This document shows, piece by piece, positions 45,366 through 60,300 of a DNA stretch of 64,000 nt. This DNA is from Nipponacmea schrenckii. Lineage: Eukaryota; Mollusca; Gastropoda; Lottiidae. The stretch covers positions 25,575,398 to 25,639,397 of the forward strand of contig JAUJPP010000003.1 in assembly GCA_030562195.1 (NCBI GenBank), read 5' to 3'. Each line of letters opens with the position of its first letter. Positions within the stretch are counted from its first letter, which is position 1. The notes beneath the pieces were generated by a model. It was not told where the DNA came from and did no database searches. It saw only the letters and a list, made by a program, of their open reading frames with translations. A program made the translations under genes and the position numbers.

Positions 45366-48300
45366 CTAAAAATATAAATATGGTTATATATACTATTGTC
45401 CTGTTGTCTAACGTTTCAGCTAAAAACCTTCTTCAGAAACACTTCTAAATTATAGACAAGTAATAGAAGACTTATATATAATAAAGATTTTGGTGAGGAA
45501 AAGAGAACATTATTTTAATTGAGTCCACTCCAATTTTGTGATGGGTTCATTTAAATGTAAGTGAAATGAAACTTAGATGACCACTCTAAACTCTGTATAA
45601 GTACATGTGTGTGTGTGTTTTACTTACCTGTGTGAAACTAGATGATTACCTTAGACACTGTGTGTGTTTATTTACCTGTGTGTTTTATATTTAATAAACA
45701 TACCTTGTATGGTGATTGTGTGTGTTTTTATAATTTATAAACATACCTGGTATGGTGAATGTGTGTGTCTTTATAATTTATAAACATACCTGGTATGGTG
45801 AATGTGTGTGTCTTTATAATTTATAAACATACCTGGTATGGTGATTGTGTGTGTTTTTATAATTTATAAACATACCTGGTATGGTGAATGTGTGTGATTT
45901 ATATTTATAAACATACTGGTATGGTGATGTGTGTTTTATATATAATTTATAAACATACCTGGTAGGTGATGGTGGGATAATGGGGTGATGTTATAAGATT
46001 ATTAGGTACATCTAGAGTATGGTATGGTGATTGTGTGTGGTTTTATAATCTATAATTTATAAACATACCTGGTAGGTGATGGTGAGGGATAATGGGGTGA
46101 TGTTATAAGATTATCAGGTAAATCTAGAGTATGGTATGGTGATTGTGTGTGTTTTTATTATTTATAAACATACCTGGTAGGTGATGGTGAGGATAATGGG
46201 GTGATGTTATAAGATTATCAGGTAAATCTAGAGTATGGTATGGTGATTGTGTGTGTTTTTATAATTATAATTTATAAACATACCTGGTAGGTGAAGGTGA
46301 GGGATAATGGGGTGATGTTATAAGATTATCAGGTAAATCTAGAGTATGGTATGGTGATTGTGTGTGTTTTTATTAAATTTTTAAACATACCTGGTAGGTG
46401 AAGGTGAGGGATAATGGGGTGATGTTATAAGATTATCAGGTAAATCTAGAGTATGGTATGGTGATTGTGTGTGTTTTTATAATCTATAATTTATAAACAT
46501 ACCTGGTAGGTGAAGGTGAGGGATAATGGGGTGATGTTATAAGATTATCAGGTAAATCTAGAGTATGGTATGGTGATTGTGAGTGTTTTTATAAGCTATA
46601 ATTTATAAACATACCTGGTAGGTGATGGTGAGGGATAATGGGGTGATGTTATAAGATTATCAGGTAAATCTAGAGTATGGTATGGTGATTGTGTGTGTTT
46701 TTATTATTTATAAACATACCTGGTAGGTGAAGGTGAGGGATAATGGGGTGATGTTATAAGATTATCAGGTAAATCTAGAGTATGGTATGGTGATTGTGTG
46801 TGTTTTTATTATTTATAAACATACCTGGTAGGTGAAGGTGAGGGATAATGGGGTGATGTTATAAGATTATCAGGTAAATCTAGAGTATGGTATGGTGATT
46901 GTGTGTGTTTTTATAATCTATAATTTATAAACATACCTGGTAGGTGAAGGTGAGGGATAATGGGGTGATGTTATAAGATTATCAGGTAAATCTAGAGTAT
47001 GGTATGGTGATTGTGAGTGTTTTTATAATCTATATTAGAACAACCTGGTAGGTGATGGTGAGGGATATGGGGTGATGTTATAAAGATTATCAGGTAAATC
47101 TAAGTATGTATGGTGATTGTGAGTGTTAATAATCTATAATTTATAAACATACCTGGTAGGTGATGGTGAGGGATAATGGGGTGATGTTATAAGATTATCA
47201 GGTAAATCTAGAGTATGGTATGGTGATTGTATTAATACATCTATATTAGGACGGAGATTAGCTGCACTGTTTAATAATGATCTCAAAATCATCTGTGTTG
47301 ATTGATCCTGAAACAAACAAAATACTAAAATTATTAGAAATGAAAAGGATACTTACTATGAATATGATACTATTATTGGGCAAGTTTAAATTTATCAGAT
47401 TATATAAAGATTCTGTTATGTTATTTATGACAGCAGGTATATCTACTGATGAATATATACTCTTATTGGGCAAGTTTAAAATTTTCAAATTTTATGTTCA
47501 TTTTAAGATGTGGTATTCCATTAAGATTAATTTAGAGTTCCAGTTTTTTGAAAATAGGCCCCAGAATATATCATGTACAGTGACTGCAATTATTCAATAA
47601 GTTTAACCCTTGAAATACCACATGTAAATAAAACAATCTGTTATATATACTGAACACAAAGTAATATAACTGAAAGTGAATGAGAGAGGCTACTTTAAAA
47701 CAATGTAAGGGACATATTCCTCTATTATCATGGCCTATTATTTTGAAGTATTTCACACTTCAAGCCACCAAAACTAATTGAAACAATCAGATGTTATGTT
47801 AGATCTAGAATAAAACAACTTACCAATGGTAAATGAGAGAAATCAGGAGCATTATCTGGTGATAAACTTATAGTACATTCTGGATAATGAAGCTGAAATA
47901 AATAATTAATACATTTCACTTTTTATCTGAATATTATCACAACCTACTAGATATTCAAATAATTGATTTGTAAATACTTAAGCAATAAACGGTCACCCTA
48001 TGGCGGTTATGGTCGTATATCAGGACAAAGGTTGGATGGAAAATTGAATGAATGCGCGTTAGCGCGGTAAGCGCTGGTAACCGCCATAGGGTGACCGTTT
48101 ATTGCTTATATTTACGTTTTCAAAACCTGTCACCACGACAAATTCTACTCTTTGCGTGAAAATTTCATATTACCCGCCTTTGTCGCTGGAGTTGATCTTG
48201 TTGATGGAATAGCCATTTTCTTTTCGTCAGAATATAGTTCGCGGGGGAAAGCTCTCAAAATGTAAGAAAAAACAATGTTTATCTCAATTTTATGTTTAAT

Positions 48301-51300
48301 CTTTATAAATCAATTCATTTATCAATAAATATAAAACATTTTGGTATGAATTCCAACTTTAACGATGAAAAGCAACAAAATCATGAAATTTAATGAACGC
48401 GGATACAATTGAACAACGGAGAGGTGATTTGGCTAGACCTGACCGCATGTAAACAAGTAGGAAAGTTGAGAAAATGAAAGAAACTATAAAGACCAATCTA
48501 GAAGAAGGCCCACTCCATATGTTGATAGGTGACCACAGTTTACACTCAATTCAGTTAATTTTCAACAAAAGTATAGTATTTTGAAACTTAATATTAAACA
48601 ATCCATAAACCTGCACTTTTAGGCTCTTAAACTGAAGCGAGTAACTAGGTCAAATGGGTCTACGGCTATGGCCAGTACACTCAGGCCTAATTCGATTGAG
48701 TTCTATCGCATTTTGCCAATTATTCTTGTATGAGACTGTGAGTATTAGATAGGCTTTGGGTTAGGCTAATGGAAACTTTATTACATATTTGAATTCATCA
48801 TTAAAATTGGAATTTTACGTTCAAGCGTGAAGATGATCGACGTTAATAGCGCGACGGCCATGTTTATTTACATTGGTTACCGTGTATTACTACGCTCAAT
48901 GTTTTGGTGATGAGGCAATGGCAGTTATTGTGTCATAAACGCCACACGTATTAACATTAGTCCAATGGAGAAAAACAACAGCTAATGTAAATATAAGTTT
49001 TTAAAGCTATTTGATGCAGTCAAGTTTGAAGTCTTCAAAACTCAATTTAGAAATTTCAATTACATGAGATAGACACCTATGGAACTGTTACTCTTTCATT
49101 GATGTATTCCGCAATATTTAAAAAAAAATGAAATGAATGGAGTATTACATCCTAATCTTCTGTACCTATTGGGCTAATGAAGATGAGCAAGTCTATGCAG
49201 TGTGCAATAAGGGAAATTTTGCCAGGACAGCAGCATCAGTCTGGAACTTTTTGGAATATCCAACTCTCATGTTATCGAGCGATGCATCTAACTCTATGAT
49301 CTAATGTGATTCCTAGCTATATTTTAATATATTAAGATTGAAAATCATTTGTAATTGATGAGAGCAATATAGAAAATCTATAGAACCAGTAAAACTTACC
49401 CATAAAATGAGCAAACCAAGATGGAATAAATCTACAGAAGGAGTGACGTCCCCTGAATTCCTGACTTCTGGAGCAATGAATTCCAGTCCACTTTTAGTAG
49501 TGTATTTCTTACGACATCTATCACTCTGTTAAATACAAAATATATTTTTTATCATCTGGCCCAGCCTAGATAGTTAAAGAAATACTATCTCCTGGATAAC
49601 CGATCATATTGACCTGGCTGTATTATTGGATTATAGAGAGATTCTGTTATAAAAAAAAAAAAAAAAAAAAAAAAATACAGATTATGTACACTGTCGCCAG
49701 CAACAGAACCGTCTAGACCAATATATCCTGAAACGAGTAATTATCTCATATTATTGGTATTATTAAAGATGTTACAGTGATGATCAATGTCAACAATATT
49801 TTCGTTATTGGGATAACACTTTCTTGGTATAGCACAGATTCTCGTGCTGAAAATTGGCTGAGACCAAAGCAGGTTTCGAACCAGCGATCTCAGAGTCAGG
49901 CACCTAATCGCAGCAATACATGTCAACTGTCTAGACCATTCAGCCAACTGAGGTTTTCTCATTTATTGTGTACATCTATTTACACAGTTCCAATTTTCTT
50001 TCAGTTGTGTGTGCTTTCTGCAGTTTGACTCAAACTAAGTGTCAGATGATGTCACTTATTGCAATATGCTTATATCACATAGACCTTTGTGGATAGTGAT
50101 GTTATCAAACACACAGTCCCTAATATTCATATTAGAAAAACTTAGAAAACAATCCCTTTAATAATGTTTACAATATGAAATTTTAAAGATATCATTTACC
50201 CAGTTTTCAAAATAAGATTACAATATCTAACTAATATTATTGACTCAAACTACTGGTGATTGTTTAGTGATGTCACTAATCACAACATATTGTACCACAT
50301 AGGACCTTTGTGGATAGTGATGTTATCAAACACTAAAGCCCTTATACTCATAAAAACTTTTAATTTACAATAAAAATAACTAAGTTTATGGAATAACAAT
50401 TAGTGAGTTTATTTATTCTGCAAAAATATGGAATTTACGAAAATACTTAGTTATACTTAGTATACTGCCAATATTTATACTAAATGCCAGATAAAAAATT
50501 TATATACAACATTAAAACATTATTAATTTACCTAGTTTTCAGAAGAAGATTAAAATTTCAAACTATATTACTATTATAATCTTTGAATGACATTTAGAAG
50601 TAGATTGAACATTAAATTACAACACTATTATAGATATACTACTCCTTCCTTTAATATTTGAATTAATATGTGATTTGAAACGTTGCAAATATTAAAGGAA
50701 GGAGTAGTATATCCATAATAGTGTTGTAATTTAATATATTACTATTACTTACAGCTGATCTTGAAAAGTCTGGTTCCAATAAAACAGCAGTACCATCATC
50801 TCTCATAAAAATACTTTCTGGTGTGATATCTCCATGTATATAACTTTTACTATGTAGACCCCCTATAGCTTTACTTACACATCGTATTATCTCTTGTATG
50901 GCCTGGGATTAAAAAAACAAAAATATCATTTTGATAACTTATTTTCCCTAGGATCCTGTATACTTAAATATCTTATTATCTCTCGTATGGGATTAGATTA
51001 TAAAATTTTCATAAATCAAAGGATCAACAATATCATTTTGAATAAGGATAACTTATTCTTCTCTAGGACTAGCTTTTCTTGCACATCTTATTATCTCTCT
51101 CTTGTATGGCCTGGGACTAGATTAGGGTAAAGAATTTGAACATTGAAACTGTAGGTCCCAGTGAAAATTATGGTAATGAAAAGAAGAAGAAATCCAAAGA
51201 CTTGGGTATCCCTTCGGTAGATCGAGAGACAGCATGTTAAAGCTATAAAAACCCAACAATATCGGTAGATTACACATGTATGTATTCAGTCATATGAAAT

Positions 51301-54300
51301 GAATTGAGTTCTTTATAACATTAAATAAGGGAGATCATTTATAATTATTGATATAAACCTACCTTACTATTGGGTCTAATACCAGAATCTAAAACTGAAA
51401 CTAATATTTCACCATCTTTAGATGACTTTATATAGCCTCGTCTTCCTGCCTATAAAAATATATCATAGCTTACAATTCTTTGTTTGAAATTATTGAGGTA
51501 AATTCATTATCTGCAAATGTAAAAGCTTTTCAACATTGATCTCTGCAAGGCCATATTGATAGCACAGACTAGGTGTCCCAGTGAATCTCACACTTAGTAT
51601 TCACATCAAAAACTTACCATGTAGTAAATCTAAAAAAGTATACTTACGCTTAGGACGAACAAAAAATTAAAATTTTATCCCTTAAACTAAGTAATTATGA
51701 ATCATGCTTAGAAGCTTTTTTCAATAATTACTACGTTTAATAGATATATCGGGTTGTATAGAGATTCTATTCTTTAGTCATGACACCTGGATATACCAAC
51801 TAATGAATATAAACTCTTATTGATCAAGTTTAAGACTTAAAATATCCATTCTGAGAGGCAGTAGTCCATTAAACAAAGAATATATGTAACATACAAACAA
51901 CTTACAATGTACATGAATATCTTACCTTATTAAAGAAGATTGTATCTATTTTATGTAAATAATCATTGTTTATTTGGTAGTAGTTAAAGGCTTGTGATAA
52001 AAACTGATCTTTATTAAGATGGTCTCCATCAGTCAATAGATATTCCTATAGATATAAATATACTAAAATATATATCACAAATTCCCATAACAGGGGATAA
52101 CAATTTAAAATATATACCACTGTACTGTTGTCTACCCTAAAGTGCTGTCTTGTTTTGGCTAAATGAAAAAAGTTAAGACGACAGCACAATAGTATAACAA
52201 GGACAGTAAAATTTCCTTATCACAAATTTCAATAATAATTATGATGACATTTGTGACAGTGTTAAAAATACATAACAAATTGGGGGATCAGTCAACATTG
52301 TATAGAAAACTTATCTTGAAAAATTGATATTTTATGCCTAAAGCAGTTAAGCAGGCCGTTTTCATGAGGAAAAACTGCGCATTTTCACAGAAAAAGATCC
52401 TTTAATCCCTTTCAAATATTCATATTTTGATATATAAACCTTAACAATAGTAATTCCACTTTAACCCTGTACCATGCTTTCTGTTGAATAGTAACTTGTT
52501 ACTTTTTAATCACCCTAATTCAAATATACTCTAAGACTAGAAATTTTGTTTTTAATGTCATTGATTACTAATCAGTTTCCAATTTAGAGATAATTACCTA
52601 ATTAGTTAATCCCACCCGGTCTCAATTTAAATACTTGACTCATTCTACCTTTTGTCCATCATTTGATTTTATTTTCCTTTAATTCACTTGGAAAAATATA
52701 TTTAACTATGCGATTACAAATTAATGCGATCGCGGATAGGTCGGATTTTACACATTAATTTCTATCTCGCAATAATTTGTAGCCTTACAGTACCCAATTT
52801 GACTTCACCGCAATCAATTCAGAATATAAATTGTATTTTCATGATGTACATATACTTACCCTGATATAGATTATTTCTCCACAAAATACAGACTCATATA
52901 AATCATTACAACCTTCTAATACTGGGTTTAAATCAAAATGGTCTATTTCATAACTGTTCTGTACCAGTCCTTGATACAACTATAATATAAATATTAATAG
53001 TATATCAATAAATATCGAATAATATCATCCTTGAATAAGTCATTTTCACTCATTATTCTATACTAGTCCTGCATACAACTAAAATATTAACAGTATTTCA
53101 ATACTTGCAAAGCTCAATTTTTACTCATTATTCCAATAAACCCAGCAGTAAAAAGGTAAGAAGGTTTGGCCAAGGACCAGCTAGTAGAAAGGATCCTTAA
53201 CTGTGAACCTAAGTTATTATCCTTGTAAAATATAGTTGTTTCTTTCTTTCATTTATTTTTATAACATTGAATCAAACAACAAATAAAATAGTCCATTCAT
53301 GTTAGGTCTAAATGTCATTGATTTTTTAAATTTTTAGAAAGGTCAAACTTACAAGTTGTTCATCAATACCAAATTCTGAAAATTCTGACACAACCTCAGG
53401 GAAATGATTTTCAGCTAATTTAGCTATCTCCGACTGAAAAATAAAATTATTGTTTCAGTCTCATTCAAACATTTAGACGCCCTTTCCATGTCGGTCCCTC
53501 CGACCTGCATCACTAATAAGAGGAAACAGGGCTGAAAAATACCAAAATTCATCTAGTTCTTTGCCAGGATTTAACCTCTTACCTTCAGGTTATCAATCCA
53601 CCGCAGCTTACAGGGGAAAAAATTTTAATTTAAATCTTATACCACTGTATAATAAAAGAATTTTAAAACTGCCACTGAACTAGACATATAAATTAATTAA
53701 AATTTTTAAATTTAATAAAATTGTTTAACTTACAATTTGTTCACTTTCAACAAGTAATACTTCATGTATTTTATTTCTTATCTCGTTAATATCAGTTTTA
53801 ATTTCATCCAGTTCTCCTCCTTCACCTTCATTCTATAATTATAATGAATATATAAGAATTTAATAATGGTCTTCATAGCATCCATGAACAAGTTTACCCT
53901 AACTGGCTTTTATTTTTCGCTGATCCTACAGTTTGTCACGTGATGTTATGATGCTAGTCAAGGCACAACAGTGACGCTATCTAAGATTTCTGTCAATTTC
54001 ATATAAAACAGTGAATTTGTATTAATAAAAGAATCAAAAATATATATGAGAAGTAAAGTCTGGTTTCATTAGCATTATTGGTGTGTAAACACAATAGATC
54101 ACACCACAAACATATAAATGACTTTTCCATGTCACATAATGCTAATGAGACCAAGGTTTAATTCTTAAATAAGCTACAGTATATCTCAAATAAAATATAG
54201 AATATTTACAGAAAGAAGTGATAGTAGACATGTATATAATCTAATATATAATATAATACAAACCTCTTCATAATCAACTTTATCAGCAAGTCTGTGACGT

Positions 54301-57300
54301 AACTTTGATTTTAAAGATCGTAATGTTTTACGTGTAGATTGTAAACCGGTTGTAGTGGGTTTATTTTCTAACCATGGTTCTATATCAGTCACAGTTTGAC
54401 GGAATTCACTCATTAATTTAATATAGTTATCAATACTGGAAGATTCCTGATGTAATTCTTTATGTATTGATTGAACAATACTCGCTAGGAACGGTGCATC
54501 TCTTCCTTGCTCCTATAAAACAGACAACAACAAAACATTGACAGTGCAGTCTGAAAAGGTAATATTTACATACTTAATATAATACTGACTGTAGAGTTAT
54601 CTCCTATATTTCATCGGATCCTGCTCTTAGCAGTTACATCAGCATTGAAATATAAACAAATGAAATGAATGACTAGACTAGAAGCTTTTTCCATGTCGGT
54701 CACTTATACCTGCATCACTGACAAGAGGAAACCGGGCCGAAAAATTCCAAAGTTAATCACGACCATGTTTTCATATGATTTGAACGTTTAGAACATGTAG
54801 AAAATCAGGGAAAAAGATCTGTCTAAAGAAAGTTGTTTATACTAAATCAAACACATCTATTAAGTAAGGAAAAAAGATCTGTCTAAAGTGAATTGCTAAT
54901 ACTATTCGAAAATTGCACTGGTTAGTCACCTGGAGCCTTAACATAACCCCAATTACCAAAACTTACTGTCCTCAGAAGGATTGTTTATCCTAAACATATA
55001 TTATCAGCAATATGAGATGAACGCCAGTCAATTGGACAAACAATAAATTTAGAATGTTCCAATACTTACTGTCCTGAGAAGGATTGTTTATCCGAAACAC
55101 ACATCATTGGCAACATCAGATGAACGCTAGTCAATTAAGTTCAGGTAACAATAAATTTAGAATGTTTCAATACTTACTGTCTTCAGAAGGATTGTTTATC
55201 CGAAACACACATCATTGGCAACATCAGATGAACTCTAGTTAATTGAGTTCAGAGATAACAATAAATTTAGAATATGTTCCAATACTTACTGTCTTCAGAA
55301 GGATTGTTTATCCGAAACACACATCATTGGCAACATCAGATGAACTCTAGTTAATTGAGTTCAGAGATAACAATAAATTTAGAATATGTTCTAATACTTA
55401 CTGTCCTGAGAAGAATTTTTTGTCCGAAACACACATCATTGGCAACATCAGATGAACTCTAGTTAATTGAGTTCAGAGATAACAATAAATTTAGAGTATG
55501 TTCCAATACTTACTGTCCTGAGAAGGATTGTTTATCTGAAACACGAATCATCAGCAACATGAGGTGAACGCTAGTCAATTAAGTTCAGGTAAAAACAATA
55601 AATTTAGAATAGGTTCCAATACTTACTGTATCTGATCGAGTTATCTCACACTGTAAAACTGTTAAATATTGTTTTAGTAACCCATCTAGATCAGAATTAA
55701 CTTCAGTATTTACAGCTGTTTCTTCATCTAGGCTCAGTAACTAAAATATATCATTTAAAACTACATACAGTAAGCAGAGCAACTTAAAGGCCATCTTTTG
55801 CATGTCTGGGTTGATTTGGGTCCTGAATATATGTAAATAGTCTTTGGAAGTATTAGAAATGCACAGAATTTGTTAAAAAATACCTCAACCTAAGTATTTT
55901 ACTTTCTATTTCTATGTCTTTTCTATATAACATAATCTTAAAAAAAGTCATTATTTTAACTTTCAAGAGCAGATAATTCTAGATACACATGGATTTGTAG
56001 GCTCCAATATTGACAGTGAACTGTGAACATTATTAGCTTAGCGAAAAAAACCAAACAATCTGAGGAAGAACCTGTCTCTTTAAAGATAGGGACAACCAAA
56101 AAAAATAAAGGTCACGTTCACAAATCACTTTCAACAACTATAACAGATTGAATTAAATTTAAAAACAAATCAATCTTAGTTGATAAGTGTTCAGGGTAAA
56201 AAAGAAAGAAAAAATGTGAAATCTTACATTATGGAACTCGGATATTGATGATAAAACTGACAGTTTACATAAATCTGTTACTTTACGAGATTCTTCAAAA
56301 TCTTCTTTCTTCTTGATCTGCAATAAACACAAACTATTAACATACTAATATAACCTGAGTTCAGTTTGATATTATTACAAGATTAATGATCTATGTAACT
56401 AATATCTAAACCTGTAACTTGTACCTAATTTTCTTAAAATATCATAATTTTCTACTTTATTACCTGGGCTGGTGCTTTTCTGAGACTATGTTCTCTTACA
56501 CCAACACAAACAGGCCCTACACTATAATGTCTGAAGGTGGGGAAAAGGTAATCAAATCCTTATTCAGCCTTAGACATGTTAATGATGTTCAGTTGTTGAC
56601 GTGGTTATCGAAAATGCCTGACAATGCATAAATAATTAATGCTATCTTATTGTCAAGTTAGATTGAAATTAAAAAAATACTTAGATTTTATGAATAATTT
56701 TAAGAAATAAAACACAAACCAGTCCTAATTAACAGGATTGTATCAGAGACAATGAGCTGAAACTTCAAGTTCAATATATGTATTATGTATATCTTATACA
56801 ACATCCTATATAGTTCAATAAGACTATTGTATTAAGATCAATACAATGTATTTCTATCTTTTATTGATTCATTCAAGACATCTATTACTAGTCTGAATAC
56901 AAAATCAATACTGAAAGAGGTGTATTGAAAACATTCTCATATTGTGGTCCTAATTATTTTGTTATTCAGTTGCCTCCCTTGAAAGAAGATTTAAAGAAAC
57001 AGAGAATGGAAATTTTTAAAAGTGTGCTCTGTCTTTATATTATTGTAATCCTGACAAATTCTAGATGCTTATTGAACAACTGTATCACTGTGGTCTTAAA
57101 ACATTTATGTGCTTAACAGTTGTCTCCCTTTATAGATGAGTAAAGTAGAGAAAGCCTAAGTAATAAGAGTCAACAGTCTGGGTTTAGAAGGGAGTTTCCT
57201 AAATTGTTATTCCCATTAACGACTGGATCAATTAATAAAAGATATTAGAGTTTCATAAAGTGGTCTCCCTTTTAGAGAAGATAGATCTATAGCCTATATA

Positions 57301-60300
57301 AGAAGTCATATTCTGAATATACAATAGTTTATAAACTAGTGTAGCATTAACACAAATCTAGTGCCTTAGATAAAGGCACAATTCTTCAAAAACAACAGTT
57401 TAAAGTCTGTAAAAGGCCCTGAGTGTAATAGGCCTATATATGATGGTAATATTTTGCTATGATTTATTGGTGTTGTTTGACTACACAATTAGTCCACAGC
57501 TGATAAAATAATCATAGCTATTTCTTTAAAAACCAGATCAATAAAGGAATAACGAGTTTAGACTACTTTATATTGGCTTTCAATACATGTGTTGATGGGG
57601 TATTTAAGGCCTCATTGATGCTCAAGTTGCTTGTGAGGTAGAGGATATTGTTTGTCAGGCATTACAGCTGCTGTGCCGGTCATGTTCAGAATATAGAGCT
57701 AAATCAACAGCCCTGCTTGCAGTGGTAATAAACAATTTGAGGCATAAATCCATGAGCGTGCTCTTTTGAGATAAAAAGATCTAAAATGAATGGAGTTTTA
57801 CATCCTACGCTACTGCACCCTAAGGGCTAGTGAAGACGGCTAAAGCTATGTCCGGTGCAATGAGGGAAATTTTTGTGCACAGGGCACCAGTCTACTTCTA
57901 TTTCGATTCTCACCTGTCAAGGATCTACAAGTGAGCAAACTGTAGCACACAGAGTCTTGGTTTATTGTCCAATCCGAACAACTAGAACTGCAATGACAAA
58001 AGACAAGCTAGGTTGAAAATTCTGTAATTAATCTAACCTATGCTGTGATTGAACTCTGACCCTAGAGTTAGTAGGGATTTTAAAATGCACAGGCTTAACA
58101 CACTTAGTCTTGGTTAAGTTTGTCCCATTCCAGTGAAACAACTGGATGCTTTTGTTCATGTTTTAGCACCTAAATCTACATCAATGATAAGGACTCTATA
58201 AACTCTGCTCGATTAAACTGACCTACAGATTAGTGAGCAAGCATCTACTCTCAGAGCTACAGTAGCTCGTAATATCAAGATGTTCTACCTTCCAATCTTT
58301 ATACAGTGGAAGTATATCAGGTAGAGGTGTTTGTACTGGTAGTTTTAGTGCCAGGAAAAAACTATAATTTTGTTCTATGGTATCTAGACATTTCTGAAAT
58401 AAAATTGATTATAAATATAATATTCTACAAGTATCCATCTATAGCTAATTGTCTTATTTATAATAATAGTGTTTGTTGGGGTTCATATCCTAGATGTTTA
58501 GATTTTTCTTTTAAACAAATGAAATGAAAGGAGTTTTACTGCTATTTCTGCACCTTAGGGTAAATAAAGAGCCATGAGGTCCTCTTATAAACAAAATTAT
58601 GATTTGAAGCTTTAGCCATACTATTATCACTTTCTGCACCTTAGGGTAAATAAAGACGCCATGAAGCTCCTCTTATAAACAAAATTATGAATTGAAGCTT
58701 TAGCCATACTTTATTCCACATTTTACATCATGCCTTAAACATACAAAACAATCTAGCCTTAAGGGAAGAGAACTCTCACTACTAAGTAGGAATTAGTGGA
58801 GGTAACTCTTACATCAAAAGCTTTCATATTTCATATATCATCATTATATTAATCATACCAACCTTGACCTTTTGACCTCTTTCTTCGAAAGGATAATTTT
58901 GTAAATCACCAACACAAACTTTTAATTTTTCATACAACTCGACTCGTGCTAAATCTCTAGTTTTAATCATTTCATCTATCTCTCTCTATAATTATAGATA
59001 ATTATTTATCAATGCTATATCTAAATAGTTTCAGTATCAAAACATCCATTATGGCTCCTGTAAACCCCAGTAGATTTAGATCACTTTCTCAATTAATACA
59101 TTGTATACAAGTGTTTTTGTGTCAGCCAAGGTTTATACACTTAGGAGAATTATACCCTCCCTTTCATAGAATCCTAACTTTATTTTCAGTCTTTCATACT
59201 ATGTATTGTCTTTATTATCAGTAGATTATCATCAATCAATTATTCTGAATATAGTCTTTTTAATTCTATAGCACTGTCAGTTAGAGTATTGGTTCTTAAC
59301 ATGATATCATATGCTTGGTCAAGTCAAGCAAATGGCAATTGTTGTTCCAATCTTGAATTTTGTAGTGTGAAAGTCTGATGACCTTGAATAAGACATCTTC
59401 ACCCACAATTCCAGTCTACCCAGCTGTAAATGGGTACAGATAATCTGGGAAAGATCAATGCCAAGACGTCTGTACAAGTACTAGCTGGTAGACGTTGTTA
59501 TCCTTGTAAAATAAAGTTATTTCGCTCCTTCTTAATTGGGACAGAAGACCCAAGTAAACTTGACCAGAGAAAGTAAACAAACTAGATGAATAGATACCTG
59601 ATCTTTAGAAAGGGAAATTTCTTTCTGTGCAGCTTTATAGGTAGATAAGGTAGAGACTACAGTAGGTAAACTATCTACTTGTATATTAGTCAATCTATTG
59701 GCATCATCTTGTATTAAATCCAGACCATCATCTAGTGGTGTATTTCTATCTACTGGAAACTGAGATCTGTAATTCAATTCAATTCAATGTGTCTTGATGG
59801 ATCAAAGGCTGCCATGGGTATACAATTACTTGTACTAGCCCTTCCTCATCTCGTAGTCTACTCTTAGACAAACCTAATTCTCCCTTGCCCAGTATTAGAG
59901 ATGTGGAGGGGGGTAAGAACTTTATCAGTATTTCATTTAACTTATTCAAGAAATCCAAGCCAGTCTGTCTAAGGTGTTCACTAATAATCTCAGCATTACT
60001 GAAAGGTTGTAGCAAAGGCTTTAACATAACACTATAATATATGTCAAATACAGTAAAAGCTCAGTTAGCTGACAAATAGAAATATTTACATTTCTAGTAT
60101 CAATCCATTCAATGAACAAGTTAAGCTAACTGGCGTTTAGTTTTCAACAACAATGACGCTATCTAAACTTTGTGTCAATTTCATATAAATCAGTGTCAGT
60201 GAATTTGCATTAATAAAAGAATCAAAAATATAAATATCAGAATTAAACGTTGGTCTCATTAGCATAATTGGTGTGTAAACACAATAGATCACAACATTCT

